Shown: positions 1 through 11,583 of the stretch, one piece after another
Layout: each line of letters opens with the position of its first letter
Numbering within the stretch: the stretch's first letter is position 1
Source: Aphrophora alni
Taxonomy: Eukaryota; Arthropoda; Insecta; Hemiptera; Aphrophoridae
Direction: 5' to 3'
Assembly: GCA_963513935.1 (NCBI GenBank)
Contig: OY740772.1
Location: forward strand, 10,758,098-10,822,097
DNA: 64,000 bases
Program-made: the position numbers and the translations under genes
The notes under the pieces: generated by a model
What the model was told of the DNA's origin: nothing
Database searches by the model: none
Seen by the model: the letters and a program-made list of their open reading frames with translations, nothing else

Positions 1-1604
1 GCAGCCGACTGAGCACAGCAAAATAAACAATAACTTTACACAAGGTTACAAAATTAAAAACAATAAAACGAACTTCCTATCTTAATTAGTTTAAACAAAA
101 TATTTAAAACAATGTGCATTACTACATTAAATTTTATCAAAACCAATAAAAAACCAAACCTAATTAAAAACTAAATATACACTCTAAACACTTTGTATTT
201 ATCACTTGCACATCCAATGTCTCTTCCTGTTAAATTATACCATAAAATAATACAATATAGATAATTACAACAAATAGTCCATATCAAGTTATACAAATTT
301 TAATTTTCAGAAGTAATTTGACACCAACATATCACCAAACACAAGCCAAGCACAATATTCAAAGGCTAGTAGTCTTTATTATATGTTTGTATTCTCCTTT
401 TGTTATAAGGATATACTTTTGTACCTTTAAGTAACAAGGTAAAACAAAAAAGAGATGTTTCTCTTTTTTGTTTTAAGGAGAGATGTATGATGAAAAACAT
501 TTTCATTCATAAAAAAAAAAAAAAAAAAAACAGATTTCATTTATTTGAAAGTTGTAATTTAATTTCATTAAAACTTTGTACAATGAAAGTTGTTTCTAAA
601 CGTAAAAAGTTGTTAAATAAAAAATGGAATTATTAAAAAGCCTGAACTGAGGGAAGGTAACTTTGAAAAATGCAGAGGGCAGCGAAGAATATTACCTGAG
701 CGCAGCGAGGGGTGACCTGATTCCTAATCGATCCGTTGACCTTGACTTAATGTTCAACCAATGGAAGGTTACTACAAAGTGTGACCCCCCCCCCCCCCTA
801 CAGTCAATATGTTCCGCAAGTATTCAATAACACAAAGGTTAGTGATAAGTATGGTGCTTCGCTTGATACTTCATTTATAATAAAAGTGGGAGTTTGAACT
901 GAGAAATAAAAATAAATCTCTACCTAGGTAAGTCAAGTGCTGCAGTCTGTGTCTCCCGTCTAACTCAATATCTGTCCATCTATGATTCATTTCTCACAAA
1001 AACTTCTGAATCAATTTCAAGGAAACTGGATGCTTTTATGTATTTTTCAAAAATGAGTTCTCAAATTCTCCAATCCGTTTCAAATTGGCTGTCTTTTAAA
1101 GTTGCTTTCCGCTTTAAATAATTTGCTATTCGTAGATCTTGCAATGTTTTATTAAAATTACCGTTTTGCAACTGCAGATTAAACGAAGTATAATTTCCCA
1201 CGTAGAATATACGTTAGAATATACGAGTTATTGCTAAGAAACAGTATTAAATCGTATAGTTGATGAGCACGTTGCACCAAAATAAGTTTAAACTCTCCAA
1301 TGGTAGGAGGAGAATTTTAAACCAAAAAGATGCAAAATCGGAAGTAGATATTTTTTAACCAATTAATAAATACTTTTCTAGACAATGGTGATGTTTTGAA
1401 AAAAAAAATCAAAAAACTATGTGATGAACCTCCATCAAGGTATTTACCCAACCCGATCATACAATGTAATGCAAGGGGATCCTCTACATCTAACGACTAA
1501 AAGGTGGTTTCTTTCGATTTGTAGGAAATGTTAAAATGTATTGAAAAGATTGAAGGGGTCATAACCAATGGGATACGTTTGTTTAAATAAAGCCTAAAAA
1601 TAAA
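1..1604. other. non-coding AT-rich stretch, no gene seen
   Basis: No open frame of convincing coding character is visible. It contains homopolymer runs (poly-A near 510-529, a C run at about 785-798) and one perfect hairpin described separately. The segment around 690-715 (gagcgcagcgagg) has a locally higher GC content and looks like dispersed repeat DNA, but I cannot assign a family. Confidence 0.5.
441..474. repeat. perfect 15-bp inverted repeat (hairpin)
   Basis: The 15 bases aaaacaaaaaagaga at 441-455 are followed by the loop tgtt and then by their exact reverse complement at 460-474. The purine/pyrimidine bias makes one strand A/G-rich in the first arm and T/C-rich in the second. No neighbouring gene explains it. 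It could be a foldback relic or chance low-complexity sequence. Confidence 0.7.
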
Positions 1605-1713
1605 CTAACCTAACCTAACCAAATCTAACTTACTCTTTACTGGGTAAAGCCTAAACCTAACCTAACCTAAATTAACCTAACCTAACCAAATCTAACTTAC
1701 TCTTTACTGGGTA
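1605..1713. repeat. interstitial telomere-type (CCTAA)n repeat with duplicated flank
   Basis: Runs of CCTAA occur at about 1608-1620 and 1650-1690. CCTAA is the complement of TTAGG, the canonical telomere repeat of most insects. A segment of about 38 bp, made of CCTAA units followed by aaatctaacttactcttt and a gggtaa end, occurs twice (about 1610-1647 and 1676-1713), so the block was locally duplicated. The array is short and imperfect, so it is an interstitial tract and not a chromosome end. Confidence 0.7.
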
Positions 1714-3248
1714 ACTTATATTTGATAATCGGAAATCAATTTACGGTGTCTCAATCTAACTCCAACATTTTAAATCTATTTTAAATGAATTTATTAAAAA
1801 TAACTGACGTCTACAACAGATCATAATATCTTAACAGCTAAAGTAAAAAAAAAAAAAAAAATGTGAGTTAGTTTTTATTACCTTTTCCCCACATTTCCGC
1901 CCATTGTTGGGTATAAAACTGAGCTACTTTTTAGTTGGGTATAAAGTAGAATATGAAGCCTTACAGTTTGATAGCTTATTTAACTTTATAGAATTCCTGA
2001 TTTATGAGATATTAAGGAAAATGTTCTTGTTTATGGAAATTTGATGCAAACAGTGTAATTTGAAACTATTCCACCCAACGTGTACACATTGCCAGGTGAT
2101 AAATGATTAATAAAACATGGACGTCAGTGCCTTCACACGAGTAATGCACAAAATGTTGTAAATTTGAAACCTTTGCATTTTCGGATTAAAACGAAAAAAA
2201 ATAGTACTTGTATCGAATTTACGTTTTGATTTTCTTATTGTGTGCAATAAAGTGAAATTTGGAATTATTCTTTTTACTTTCAACGAACCTTTCTTAAAAA
2301 AAAAGGTAATTTTTTGTCTACCTATATAAATGACCATAAATTCACAGATTTCCCTCACTTTAACTGACGAACTTCTGGTTCTAACCAGAAATGATTCCTA
2401 CACTTTAAAAATTTTAATTATAGATCAGCAGTTCTTACTTAATTTCCAACCTATGATGTAAACATTTCGAAAATAATTATTATATTTTTACCTAAAATTT
2501 ACATGAAACTTTTCGTAATATTTGTAACTTTACTATACAGTTTCTGTAATGATTAGTTATTATTTGAACAAGGAAAAACTCCAAACGACAAAATAACACA
2601 ACTACACAAAACTGTATAATGCGTTTATATTACCTTAAGTACATTTCGATAGCTCTGCTATCATCTTCAGATACACTACATACTTCCTTTATGTATCTAG
2701 TTATTATTTATCAACTTTATTTGGTGTTGTAGACAATTAGCAAAAAAAAATGTTTTTTCTGGATTTCAATAGAGTGAACACACTATAGACCAAATTTCAT
2801 GTTTCTATGTTAATTTGTGTGGCACTATCTTGCTTACAAACAGATGTTGACACAACAACCGCAACTTTGTTCCATCCCTACAAAAACTAATATCAAGTGG
2901 ATCCATATATAAAATAAGGTCAGGGTGTGTAGCTGCAAGGGAAATATTGTTACCGTACCAATATACAAGTAAAAGTTGTTTAACTACGTCTTTCTGTTGC
3001 AGTCTGAAATAAGTTGCAACTTGTTTAAACTGAGTTTCAAAGTGAAAGAGGAGAAAGTGTAGTGAGAGAAATGTGTGGCGTGGAAGTATGTCTACGATGA
3101 TGTCAGTCAGAATTTTGAAGGAAGTAAATTTACATGTACAAAAGCATTACATTACAATTATATGTTCTATATAAAATGTTCTATGTGTGACGTGACACTA
3201 GTGAGTAAAGGTGTGACAATCTTGACGAATCCTAGCATTTCTACATAT
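1714..3248. other. non-coding stretch, no gene seen
   Basis: AT-rich DNA with short reading frames that begin with non-ATG codons or are low in complexity. A frame at 3075-3275 (+, GTG start, 66 codons) has two closely spaced Cys residues (CSMC) but no recognisable domain, so it is not called a gene. The hammerhead-like motif at 2644-2670 is listed separately. Confidence 0.5.
2644..2670 (-). ncRNA. hammerhead-like motif (candidate)
   Basis: Read on the minus strand, the order is box CTGAAGA, a single T, a perfect 6-bp hairpin GATAGC/GCTATC with loop AGA, then GAAA. This matches the box-stem-GAAA layout of hammerhead ribozymes, but the first box has A for U at its fifth position and there is one extra base before stem II. 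The same geometry recurs elsewhere in this window, including at the ends of Penelope-like elements. It is probably the 3' remnant of a retroelement. Catalysis is not implied. Confidence 0.35.
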
Positions 3249-4209
3249 GAAGCTCCGAAAGGCAGAGTAGACTAACCCACAAATTGTAAATTTTGAGATC
3301 TTTAAATCAGCTGATACAGATAAATAATATCTATCCGGTGGCAGAGTGGACTAACCTCTATCAGCTGGAATTTTAAAAAAAAATATTATTACTGTATAAA
3401 AACAAAGTTTTACACAACACTTTCAAGTTCAAAATGTATTTCAGTAAAAAACAAGGAGGACTAAACGTCTGGAAAAGTGGTTTAAGCCGAATGAAGATAG
3501 AAGCAAAATGGACTAACTTAAGTGTTTAAGTGGACCAACCCACATTGGAAGTAAAAGCAAAACGGACTATTCAATTTTGGGAGCCAATTTAGGCAGTAAA
3601 AATATAAATAAATAAAAAACCTATAAATAAATAGAATTTTGTGGGTTTTATTAATTAGACTGTGAAACAATGACGCAGCTGAGCGAATTATGTATTGAGT
3701 TATATATTTTTAACTTCACCCCTTTATATCTCAAAAATTATATGTTTTCGGTATTTTTCTATTGGCCTTTCTAAAACTCGTTTACCTTGTTTCTGACTAG
3801 TCACTCCCGCTCTATCCACCCATGTTTTCGGTATTTTTCTATTGACCTTTCTAAAACTCGTTTACCTTTTTTCTGCTTAGTCACTCCCGCTCTATCCACC
3901 CATGTTTTCGGTATTTTTCTATTGGCCTTTCTAAAACTCGTTTAACCTTGTTTCTGCTTAGTCACTCCCGCTCTATCCACCCATGTTTTCGGTATTTTTC
4001 TATTGACCTTTCTAAAACTCGTTTATCTTGTTTCTGACTAGTCACTCCCGCTCTATCCACCCATGTTTTCGGTATTTTTCTATTGACCTTTCTAAAACTC
4101 GTTTAACTTGTTTATGATTAGCCACTCCCCCACTCTCCACCCATGTTTTGGTGTTACAATAACACCCTAACTTTTTGGTGTTAGTCCACTCTGCCTTTCA
4201 GGGCTTCGT
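3249..4209. mobile_element. inverted-repeat-bounded element carrying an internal satellite
   Basis: The 30 bases at 3249-3278 (containing ggcagagtagactaac) recur in inverted orientation at 4180-4209 with a few mismatches. Between them lie several partial direct copies of a gtggactaac-like word (around 3345, 3509 and 3530) and the 80-bp satellite. No transposase is present. The layout suggests a non-autonomous terminal-inverted-repeat element that acquired or amplified an internal tandem array. I could not identify target duplications. Confidence 0.45.
3742..4142. repeat. 80-bp tandem repeat, five copies
   Basis: Units start at 3742, 3822, 3902, 3983 and 4063, each opening with atgttttcggtatttttc and ending in ctctatccaccc. 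One unit is 81 bp because of a single added A. The start of a sixth unit at 4143 breaks off into different sequence. Units differ by only a few substitutions, and the last is the most diverged. It lies inside the inverted-repeat-bounded element. Confidence 0.9.
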
Positions 4210-6742
4210 CACGGGTTAGGTATATTCCTATCAAGTCCTTATTGATCAATTCTTGTTCACCACTGGGATTTGCTTACGAATCTCCATTTGGAAGAGTTTT
4301 ATATGACTTTCAAGGCTGATGTGGCACTTGAGACAAATGAATTTAGACAATTTAATACGATACAACTAATAAACCACAAAGGGAAAGTTGTCATCAAGTG
4401 AGAGTTGTTATCCAAACACAGTTACGAGATTTACCCTGTATCTTATGGTGACCAGATACTTGTTGAATGTCATTTTGGTAATGATAAAATAATATTAGAA
4501 AATTTGGTACACATTAGGTAGAGCTGGAATTGTATAATATGGTTTCACACATTTAAACGTTAAAAAAATACTGTTTCAATTAAACAGATTGGAATGTTTT
4601 ACGTGAGACATACGGAAATGCCCCCCCCCCCCACTCCTTGAGCATTGCAAACAATGAAGGTTGGCATACAGAGTGTTTTGGTTGTAAGGTTTTACGTAGA
4701 ACATCCACCACTAGGACTTCACAATACTCAATTACAGGATTTTATTTATTTTTTCTTGTTGTTTAAAGCCGAAAAACCTTCGGTCATTTTGCCTTATAAA
4801 TACGGGTGAATAGAATATAAAATAAAGTCTCCCACCCCTAGAATACTCTGAAAGTGTTAGGTTCGCGAGAACACAAAAGTTGGTCTAATGAGACCTGAGG
4901 GAATAGATGAAAGAGAGGGATCTAACTCAACACGATATGAAAAATGATTAGATCAGCTAGGGTTACTCGGGATTGTAGTGGTTAGTGCGGTGTACGAGAG
5001 GTCCTAAGATTAATATCCGTATTTTGTAACGTAATACGACAATGGGAACTCGATGTGCTGACCAAACACCCGATTGAAGAGCCGCAATCCGGAATTACCT
5101 ATTACTGTAGGCTGCAAGAATATTCTAATTATTCATTTTGTAGATTCTATAAAAGCTGAAAATAAAATATTTCTATTTATTTGGTAAACCTGAACATTAT
5201 GAATTGCATGTTTGTATCGCTCAAAAACACTTTGAAGCAAATATTGCAGTTTAAAGTTCCTTCGGTTTTAATTAGTTTTGCAAATTAAAGTAGAGATTAA
5301 TGAAACGACGGAGTAATAACATTTTTATTGTGGACTGTAAAGTAAGATTTATGTTTTGTATTAAATAAAAGCAATCTTGATGTATAAAGGCAAATAACTG
5401 CTTCTTGAAAATATAATTAAAATTGAAATAGTTTGTTAGGGTTTGACAATATATTGCGTTTAGTGTGTAACAATCTACTTTATTTTGTGATTTAATATTC
5501 ACCACATGAAATTTAATTCAGTAATTTATTTATTAGACAGATTAAAAAAAAAAATAATAATAATAAAATAGAAAAAAATAGATAAAGTAATAATCATAAA
5601 ATATGTCTCACTCTTAGGTTATCTGCTATAAGAGTTTAAACAAGGTTGTTTTCGTCATAATGCTTCAATAACAGCTGTTTTCAATACATGCATTGAAATT
5701 CTAAAGTTGTTCTTTTTAGGTCCTAGGACTAAAAACATCAGCTGAGGTCGTCAGCTGTTACTTCGCTTATACGAATTAATTAACGATTGTGAAGAATCTA
5801 TAAAAATAATCGATACTCTCGATTGTAAATAACCGATAAAACAGCTCTTACCATCGATTTTTAATTGTATGTATTATTTTTAACAAATTATGATTTGTCT
5901 TCTTTAATTTATAGAACAAATTTATTAAAAATTAAAACAGTTATTAACGTGAAATAAGTCTGTTACTGAACATGTATTTGCATTTATAAGACTTACATAA
6001 ATTTAAGGTTTGCAAGAGAGAAAGGAAAAACAAACATTAGTGCTGTGTGCTGCCCTCCGCTCACTTCCTCTTCCTGCACTCCAAAACTCGTTGTACAATT
6101 CCCCTAAACTTTCTTTTTTAGAGTTTTATTTTAAAACTACATCGTAATATAAAAACAAGTTTTATTTCATAAAATATTTTACAACTATGATTGCAAACTT
6201 TCAGCCATGACATACGTAAATTCAGGTAAAATCTCATAAACAAATACATATGACTTTTTATACTATCAAAATGTATACGTTAGAAATGTTATGTTCGCAT
6301 ACATGTATACTATTTACAGCTTAAGTCAAGATTGAATTAATCCATATGAATGAAACTTTCACATTATATTCTGCAAAAAGTTTATGTATGATTTAACCTA
6401 AATAGGAAATTGTAGTTTTACAGTTATAAGTTTCCTGTTGTAGCTGGAGATCCACTTAATATATTGTACAAAACCTCGGTATGCAGACAGGGCGAAAATA
6501 ATACTTAAAAAACACAAAAAGTAAATTTTAACTGTTAGAGCAATTTAAATTTATCATAGTTCTTGTAAAAGTTAAATTTATTTCTTTGAAAGTTGTGGTT
6601 AAGATATAAATCTAACAGAAATAGGTTTTATAATACATGTTCTTGTAGAAGTAAGTGTTAATTTAAAATGATTTTAGACCAGTTATATTTGGTTTAGTTT
6701 TATAATCAGCTGTTTAAAACAAGTATGTATTTCGTTGGTGCA
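4210..6742. other. non-coding stretch, no gene seen
   Basis: AT-rich DNA without a supportable gene. It contains a C run at about 4621-4632 and a possible SINE head at about 4965-5035 (listed separately). At 5675-5760 several CAGCTG words lie close together. The minus frame at 5272-5505 is low-complexity and has no recognisable domain. Confidence 0.5.
4965..5035 (+). repeat. possible tRNA-derived SINE head
   Basis: The segment resembles a decayed tRNA gene. tagtggttagtgcgg fits an RNA polymerase III A box, and about 20 bases later gaggtcctaagattaatat lies where a B box (GGTTCGAATCC-like) is expected, in degenerate form. No clean cloverleaf can be drawn, so this is not called as a functional tRNA. 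Confidence 0.3.
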
Positions 6743-7216
6743 ATTGCAAAGAATTTGAACCGATTAAGCACACTTTCGTCTGAAGGGGGAATTGCAAAGA
6801 ATTTGAACCGATTAAGCACACTTTCGTCTGAAGGGGGAATTGCAAAGAATTTGAACCGATTAAGCACACTTTCGTCTGAAGGGGGAATTGCAAAGAATTT
6901 GAACCGATTAAGCACACTTTCGTCTGAAGGGGGAATTGCAAAGAATTGGAACCGATTAAGCACACTTTCGTCTGAAGGGGAAATTGCAAAGAATTTGAAC
7001 CGATTAAGCACACTTTCGTCTGAAGGGGGAATTGCAAAGAATTTGAACCGATTAAGCACACTTTCGTCTGAAGGGGGAATTGCAAAGAATATGAACCGAT
7101 TAAGCGCATTTTCGTCTGCAGGGGGAATTGCAAAGAATTTGAACCGATTAAGCACACTTTCGTCTGCAGGGGGAATTGCAAAGAATTTGAACCGATTAAG
7201 CACACTTTCGTCTGAA
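6743..7216. repeat. 48-bp minisatellite, ten copies
   Basis: Ten units of 48 bp begin with attgcaaagaatttgaaccg and end with a tctgaaggggga-type tail. The last unit is truncated to 42 bp. Because 48 is divisible by three and no unit contains a stop, three frames stay open across the block. Only the plus-strand frame 6725-7225 begins with ATG (166 codons, a 16-residue repeat). The two long minus frames begin with GTG. Unit differences are few and do not look codon-structured, so coding is not supported. Confidence 0.9.
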
Positions 7217-7339
7217 TTTCTGTAAACACTCACAATTTGCGTATATGGTCCGATACCATCCGTCTAAAAATATGTGAATAAGGATTAAATGATTCACAGG
7301 TTACTGTTTGATAGGTTTCTCCTTGAATTTATCATTGGT

Positions 7340-7640
7340 TCGTGGTCCAAAAACTTCAAAATGGACTAAAAAAACCAGTCTCAATCACTAGAAAACGCTA
7401 CTTAGATACGCTCCGTAATGTCGTGATACCAGAACGTGACCTTGAGAACATGAATGGTCCATGATGGAGCACCTCCACATACTAAACAATCAGTCCGATA
7501 TGTTTTTCGTAAACCGGTAAGACAGTGCACAGTGTCTTGTGGCCTCCGTGATCTCCTGACTTGAACTCTGGCTCGAGTTTATGGCTTGAAATCAACAACC
7601 ATTGAAGAACTGAAGGTATCAATTTATAGAGAAAAATAGC
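7340..7640 (+). pseudogene. decayed DDE transposase (Tc1/mariner superfamily-like)
   Basis: Two plus-strand frames together resemble the catalytic half of an insect DDE transposase. The first (about 7365-7460) reads through a KRYLDTLRNVVIPE-like segment. The second, after a frameshift near 7460, contains DGAPPHT followed by SVRYVF, the block around the second catalytic Asp in this group. The RSPDL-type block expected about 25 residues later is scrambled (near 7535-7570) and an in-frame TGA follows. The N-terminal DNA-binding part is absent. The copy is non-functional. Superfamily assignment rests on motif recognition only. Confidence 0.5.
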
Positions 7641-8461
7641 AAAATATAGAGGTTTCTTTGTGCAGCTTATTCGTCCTGAAGTTATTAGAGTATATAAAAC
7701 TAAGAGTCTATTTTATACTCTCTTCTTCCATAAGCAAAAGCCCTTACATAACAAGGAACAAATTTGAGAACATTTTACTTTTATGTTGTTTTTTTTTAAG
7801 TAGCTACCTCCAAATGTTTATGGATTACTCACCATCCGGGATTTTTAGGTAAGTGAAAACAAGTCTGTTTTATTTGGACAAAACCTTTAGAGCCGGTTTT
7901 GAGAAAATCATAGTTTTGTGTTTCTCTTATGCCAGTTACCTTCAAATATTGAGTGTTCGTTAACTACGAACTGGAATTTTTTTAGATGACGACCAATTTG
8001 TTTTGTTAGGGGCTTTATTGACTACTCTTGAGATAAATTTATTCAACATTGGTATAACCGATTTTATAAAATCATAATTTTGTGTTTTTGTTATAGAAAA
8101 TGTTTGCAACAAATTTCACAATTTTAGATTAAAAATAATGCCAGAATTTTTACTAAAAAGAAAAATGAAATTAAAAGCATCCGCGTGTATTTGAAAGTAT
8201 TTTTAATCGTCTTTGCATTATATGGTGATTATCACCGAAATGTTTTTTGTCTTTAAACTACAAAGGGGACGATCCATTTCAGTATAATTTCTAAAATCGA
8301 AGTCTTAACAATTTTGTTTTACGGCAGCTAACACCGTTCTTAAATATTTAGCTTGATTAGTATATCGTTTTGTGTATGGGTGTCTCAGAAAGTTTACCCA
8401 TTACTTATTTTTAGAAGAATCTCGCGTAAAAAATTAAAATTTGTACCTTAGGTTTAAGTCG

Positions 8462-8464
<3 letters not shown>
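7641..8464. other. non-coding stretch, no gene seen
   Basis: AT-rich sequence with no supportable reading frame. Segments such as gagccggttttgagaaaatc near 7891 resemble dispersed repeat DNA seen elsewhere in the window. Confidence 0.45.

Positions 8465-8508
<44 letters not shown>
8465..8508. repeat. (TA)n microsatellite
   Basis: Uninterrupted TA dinucleotides for about 44 bp. Confidence 0.95.
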
Positions 8509-8511
<3 letters not shown>

Positions 8512-8734
8512 GCAATCCTTTCATTTGCTTATAAATATAGTTGTGAGAATAATTGGTCGTTTTGTTTTGTCTCTCTTAGATTCTTTTCTGAGAAAAAACA
8601 CCTAAAGCCCGAAACATAAAAACAAAATAACATCAGTTTGGTACAGTACGTAAATGCCTTTAGTATTTAACACATGATCAATTTTCAAATTTTAGTAGAA
8701 TATTTGGCTTCCTTCCTTTCATATTTCTCTTCTC

Positions 8735-9404
<670 letters not shown>

Positions 9405-9450
9405 ATGCAGTCTTTGTTTAGTTGTTTATTTCATTTTGTCATTACAGATG

Positions 9451-9473
9451 TTTCGGTACTAGTATCATCATCA
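9451..9473 (-). ncRNA. hammerhead-like motif, left arm (candidate)
   Basis: On the minus strand: CTGATGA, a single T, then GATACTAGTACC, a short hairpin with one mismatch, then GAAA. The first box is canonical. The extra T and the mismatch in the stem argue against an efficient ribozyme. Confidence 0.35.
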
Positions 9474-9681
9474 GATGACATTAACACACACTAAACCCTA
9501 ATACACGATACACAAAAATAAATAAACTTATTATTGTTACTGTAGTAAAACGTCGAAGTATAAATTGAGAGGCATGGCAACATCTTATATACTTGTGGTA
9601 GTCATCTACATACGCCCACAAGTATAGGACGTGGCTCCACTCCTCAAATAATACTTATAGTTTAATGTGTGTTAATGTCGT

Positions 9682-9704
9682 CTGATGATGGTAAGTACCG
9701 AAAC
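9682..9704 (+). ncRNA. hammerhead-like motif, right arm (candidate)
   Basis: CTGATGA (9682-9688), one T, GGTAAGTACC (3-bp stem with an AAGT loop), then GAAAC (9700-9704). It is the inverted partner of the motif at 9451-9473. The flanks tgtcgt and cgaca could pair to close the structure. Confidence 0.4.
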
Positions 9705-9741
9705 GACAAAATGAAATAAACAACTAAACGAAGACTATAAG

Positions 9742-10603
9742 ATGTAAGTTTAAAGATTTGACTAATTTGTTATTAAACATTATAAAATATAAAGTTTGTA
9801 TATTGGGGGCTTTGTAGACAAAGTTAATTTGAATGGGTAAAACAAAGGGTATTTTTTTGTAGGATAAGTTTATTTAAAACAGTTATTATACTGGTTTTCT
9901 GATCCTGGTAAATTTTTATATCACTATTTTCTTGAAATTTAACTGTCTCCACTCGCTTACGTGCCTCATAGATGTATCTACACTCACATTGCTCTTATCT
10001 CGACACCGATGAGCCTCGTCGAAGCTATACATAATATATAAAGGTGCGTCCTCGCGCTACGTTTGTGCAAATGACTCGACTCTCTAAAATATCGTAATCA
10101 TACGAATATCTGATTTTTTTTTTTGAGGCCAGTGTTTGAAATTACATTTATGTACAATTAGTACATTGCAGATAGATGTAGTTGCTACCATTATATGCAG
10201 AATTAAAATTTAGAATTATTTATATAATGTTGTATGTTATAAATGGAATAATATTTTGGCCGCCAGTTTGACATTTTAAATTCCATTTTTACCACGTTTT
10301 TATTAGTTCGGTTTCCGTCAGTCTGTCCGGGTGTAATTTTGCAATCGAATTTAAAACTAACTTCCCGATAAGCTAGAGACCTGAAATTTGGAACACAGGT
10401 TGTAATTGGATGACAATACAATATTCAGTTGGTTTCTTGTCTCTACATTTGTTTAAACAACAGGTAATAAGAGGTAATATTTTGAATTTCAGACATTTTC
10501 AGCTAAACAGGATGTAAAATGCATTGGGAATTTCCTATATATTATGTCCCTGTCAAAGTCTCATCAATATATACAAAACTGATTGAAATCATTCACTCGG
10601 ACA
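9742..10603. other. non-coding stretch, no gene seen
   Basis: No gene is supported. The stretch 10300-10410 (gtcagtctgtccgggtgtaa, then aagctagagacctgaaattt) has the look of a dispersed insect repeat. The minus frame 10203-10421 across it is not recognisable as a protein. Confidence 0.45.
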
Positions 10604-11072
10604 TAAGACTAAAAAACAGAAAATAATAAATCAAATAAAAAAAGATTTTAACATACCACGTTTATAAAATGGACTAAAGAGTATAAAATAATTTTTCATG
10701 ATCCTTCTAAAATTTTGAGGGAGGATTGTTAGTGGCTATGGATATATTTGGGATACTTGGAGAGAAAAACGTGGGGCGCAGCCAGTAAATAATACAATTA
10801 AACAATCCGGATGAATTCACAGCTAATTTCAGTGAATCGTAAATGAGATTCACTGTAAATTAATTTATTTACTCCTCTTTAACTATTGTAGATTGCCTGC
10901 GCCCCACGTTTTTCTCTTCAACTATTCCAAATATATCCATAGCCACTAATAGTCTAATCCTGTCTCAAAATTGCAGAAGGCTCATGAAAAATTATTGTGT
11001 ACTTTTTAGTCCGTTTTAAAAACGTGGTATGTTAAAAAAATTGATTTATTATTCTGTATTTCTTTAGGTTGT
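10604..11072. repeat. foldback structure, arms of about 180 bp
   Basis: The left arm 10604-10783 and right arm 10895-11072 are imperfect inverted copies (shared words include acataccacgtt, tatccatagccacta and gcgccccacgtttttctct, in complement). They are separated by about 110 bp. A transcript across it would form a long imperfect hairpin. No coding content. Either two copies of a short repeat inserted head to head, or a foldback transposon. Confidence 0.75.
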
Positions 11073-11508
11073 AATATAATCACACATAATCCCCTTTGAC
11101 AGTTAGCACGTTTACGTACAGACAACAACTATGGACAGACAGCACATCAAAATTAACGTATTTGGTTTCCTGAGGTGTGAAGATTAATCGAAAACAGATG
11201 TCGAATTTTTTGACTATTACCAAACACAGTATATACTTCGTATATTGGGCAAGTGAAACTAATTAATTACGTATGTAAATCAAATTACATTTAAAACAAT
11301 TAATTAATTCGGGAATAAAAATAATACATTTAAATATCAATCGTTATAAAACAATTAACATAATTATTACAAGTCACATGAAATAATTTACAAAACAGAC
11401 TTAAACAGTTATTATTCCACTTTGAACTCTTGTTGACGTTGTTTCGTTATTTGTTTTAAGTATTTATTGAAACATTTGTTTGTTTTGTTTTCTGAATGAT
11501 GTTAAAAT

Positions 11509-11511
<3 letters not shown>
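11073..11511. other. non-coding stretch, no gene seen
   Basis: AT-rich sequence between the foldback and the TA microsatellite. I see no structure beyond local AT bias. Confidence 0.45.
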
Positions 11512-11569
<58 letters not shown>

Positions 11570-11583
11570 TTATATATATATAT
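11512..11583. repeat. (TA)n microsatellite abutting the PLE left end
   Basis: About 55 bp of TA repeats, a short break (ttcat), then further TA repeats that run directly to the left boundary of the Penelope-like element at 11584. Confidence 0.9.

Larger units (their letters stand above)
9405..9741. mobile_element. 337-bp inverted-repeat element with a hammerhead-like motif in each arm
   Basis: The left arm (9405-9495) and right arm (9660-9741) are inverted copies of each other. They share the word tcattttgtc/gacaaaatga, the block ttaacacacactaaac and its complement, and the CTGATGATG-hairpin-GAAA motif. About 165 bp of unique sequence lies between them. No coding sequence is present. The layout mirrors the Penelope-like element at 11.6-14.0 kb, where two 3' ends also face in opposite directions, so this is plausibly a short non-autonomous derivative of such an element. 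Confidence 0.5.

Noticed and set aside
3075..3275. 66-codon frame with a CSMC pair
   Set aside because: Non-ATG start, no complete zinc-binding pattern, no homology that I can name.
6743..7216. CRISPR-like array
   Set aside because: The 48-bp units are contiguous with no variable spacers, and the genome is eukaryotic.
6706..7233. Minus-strand repetitive proteins of 175 and 171 codons
   Set aside because: Both begin with GTG and exist only because the 48-bp repeat has no stops. There is no independent coding signal.
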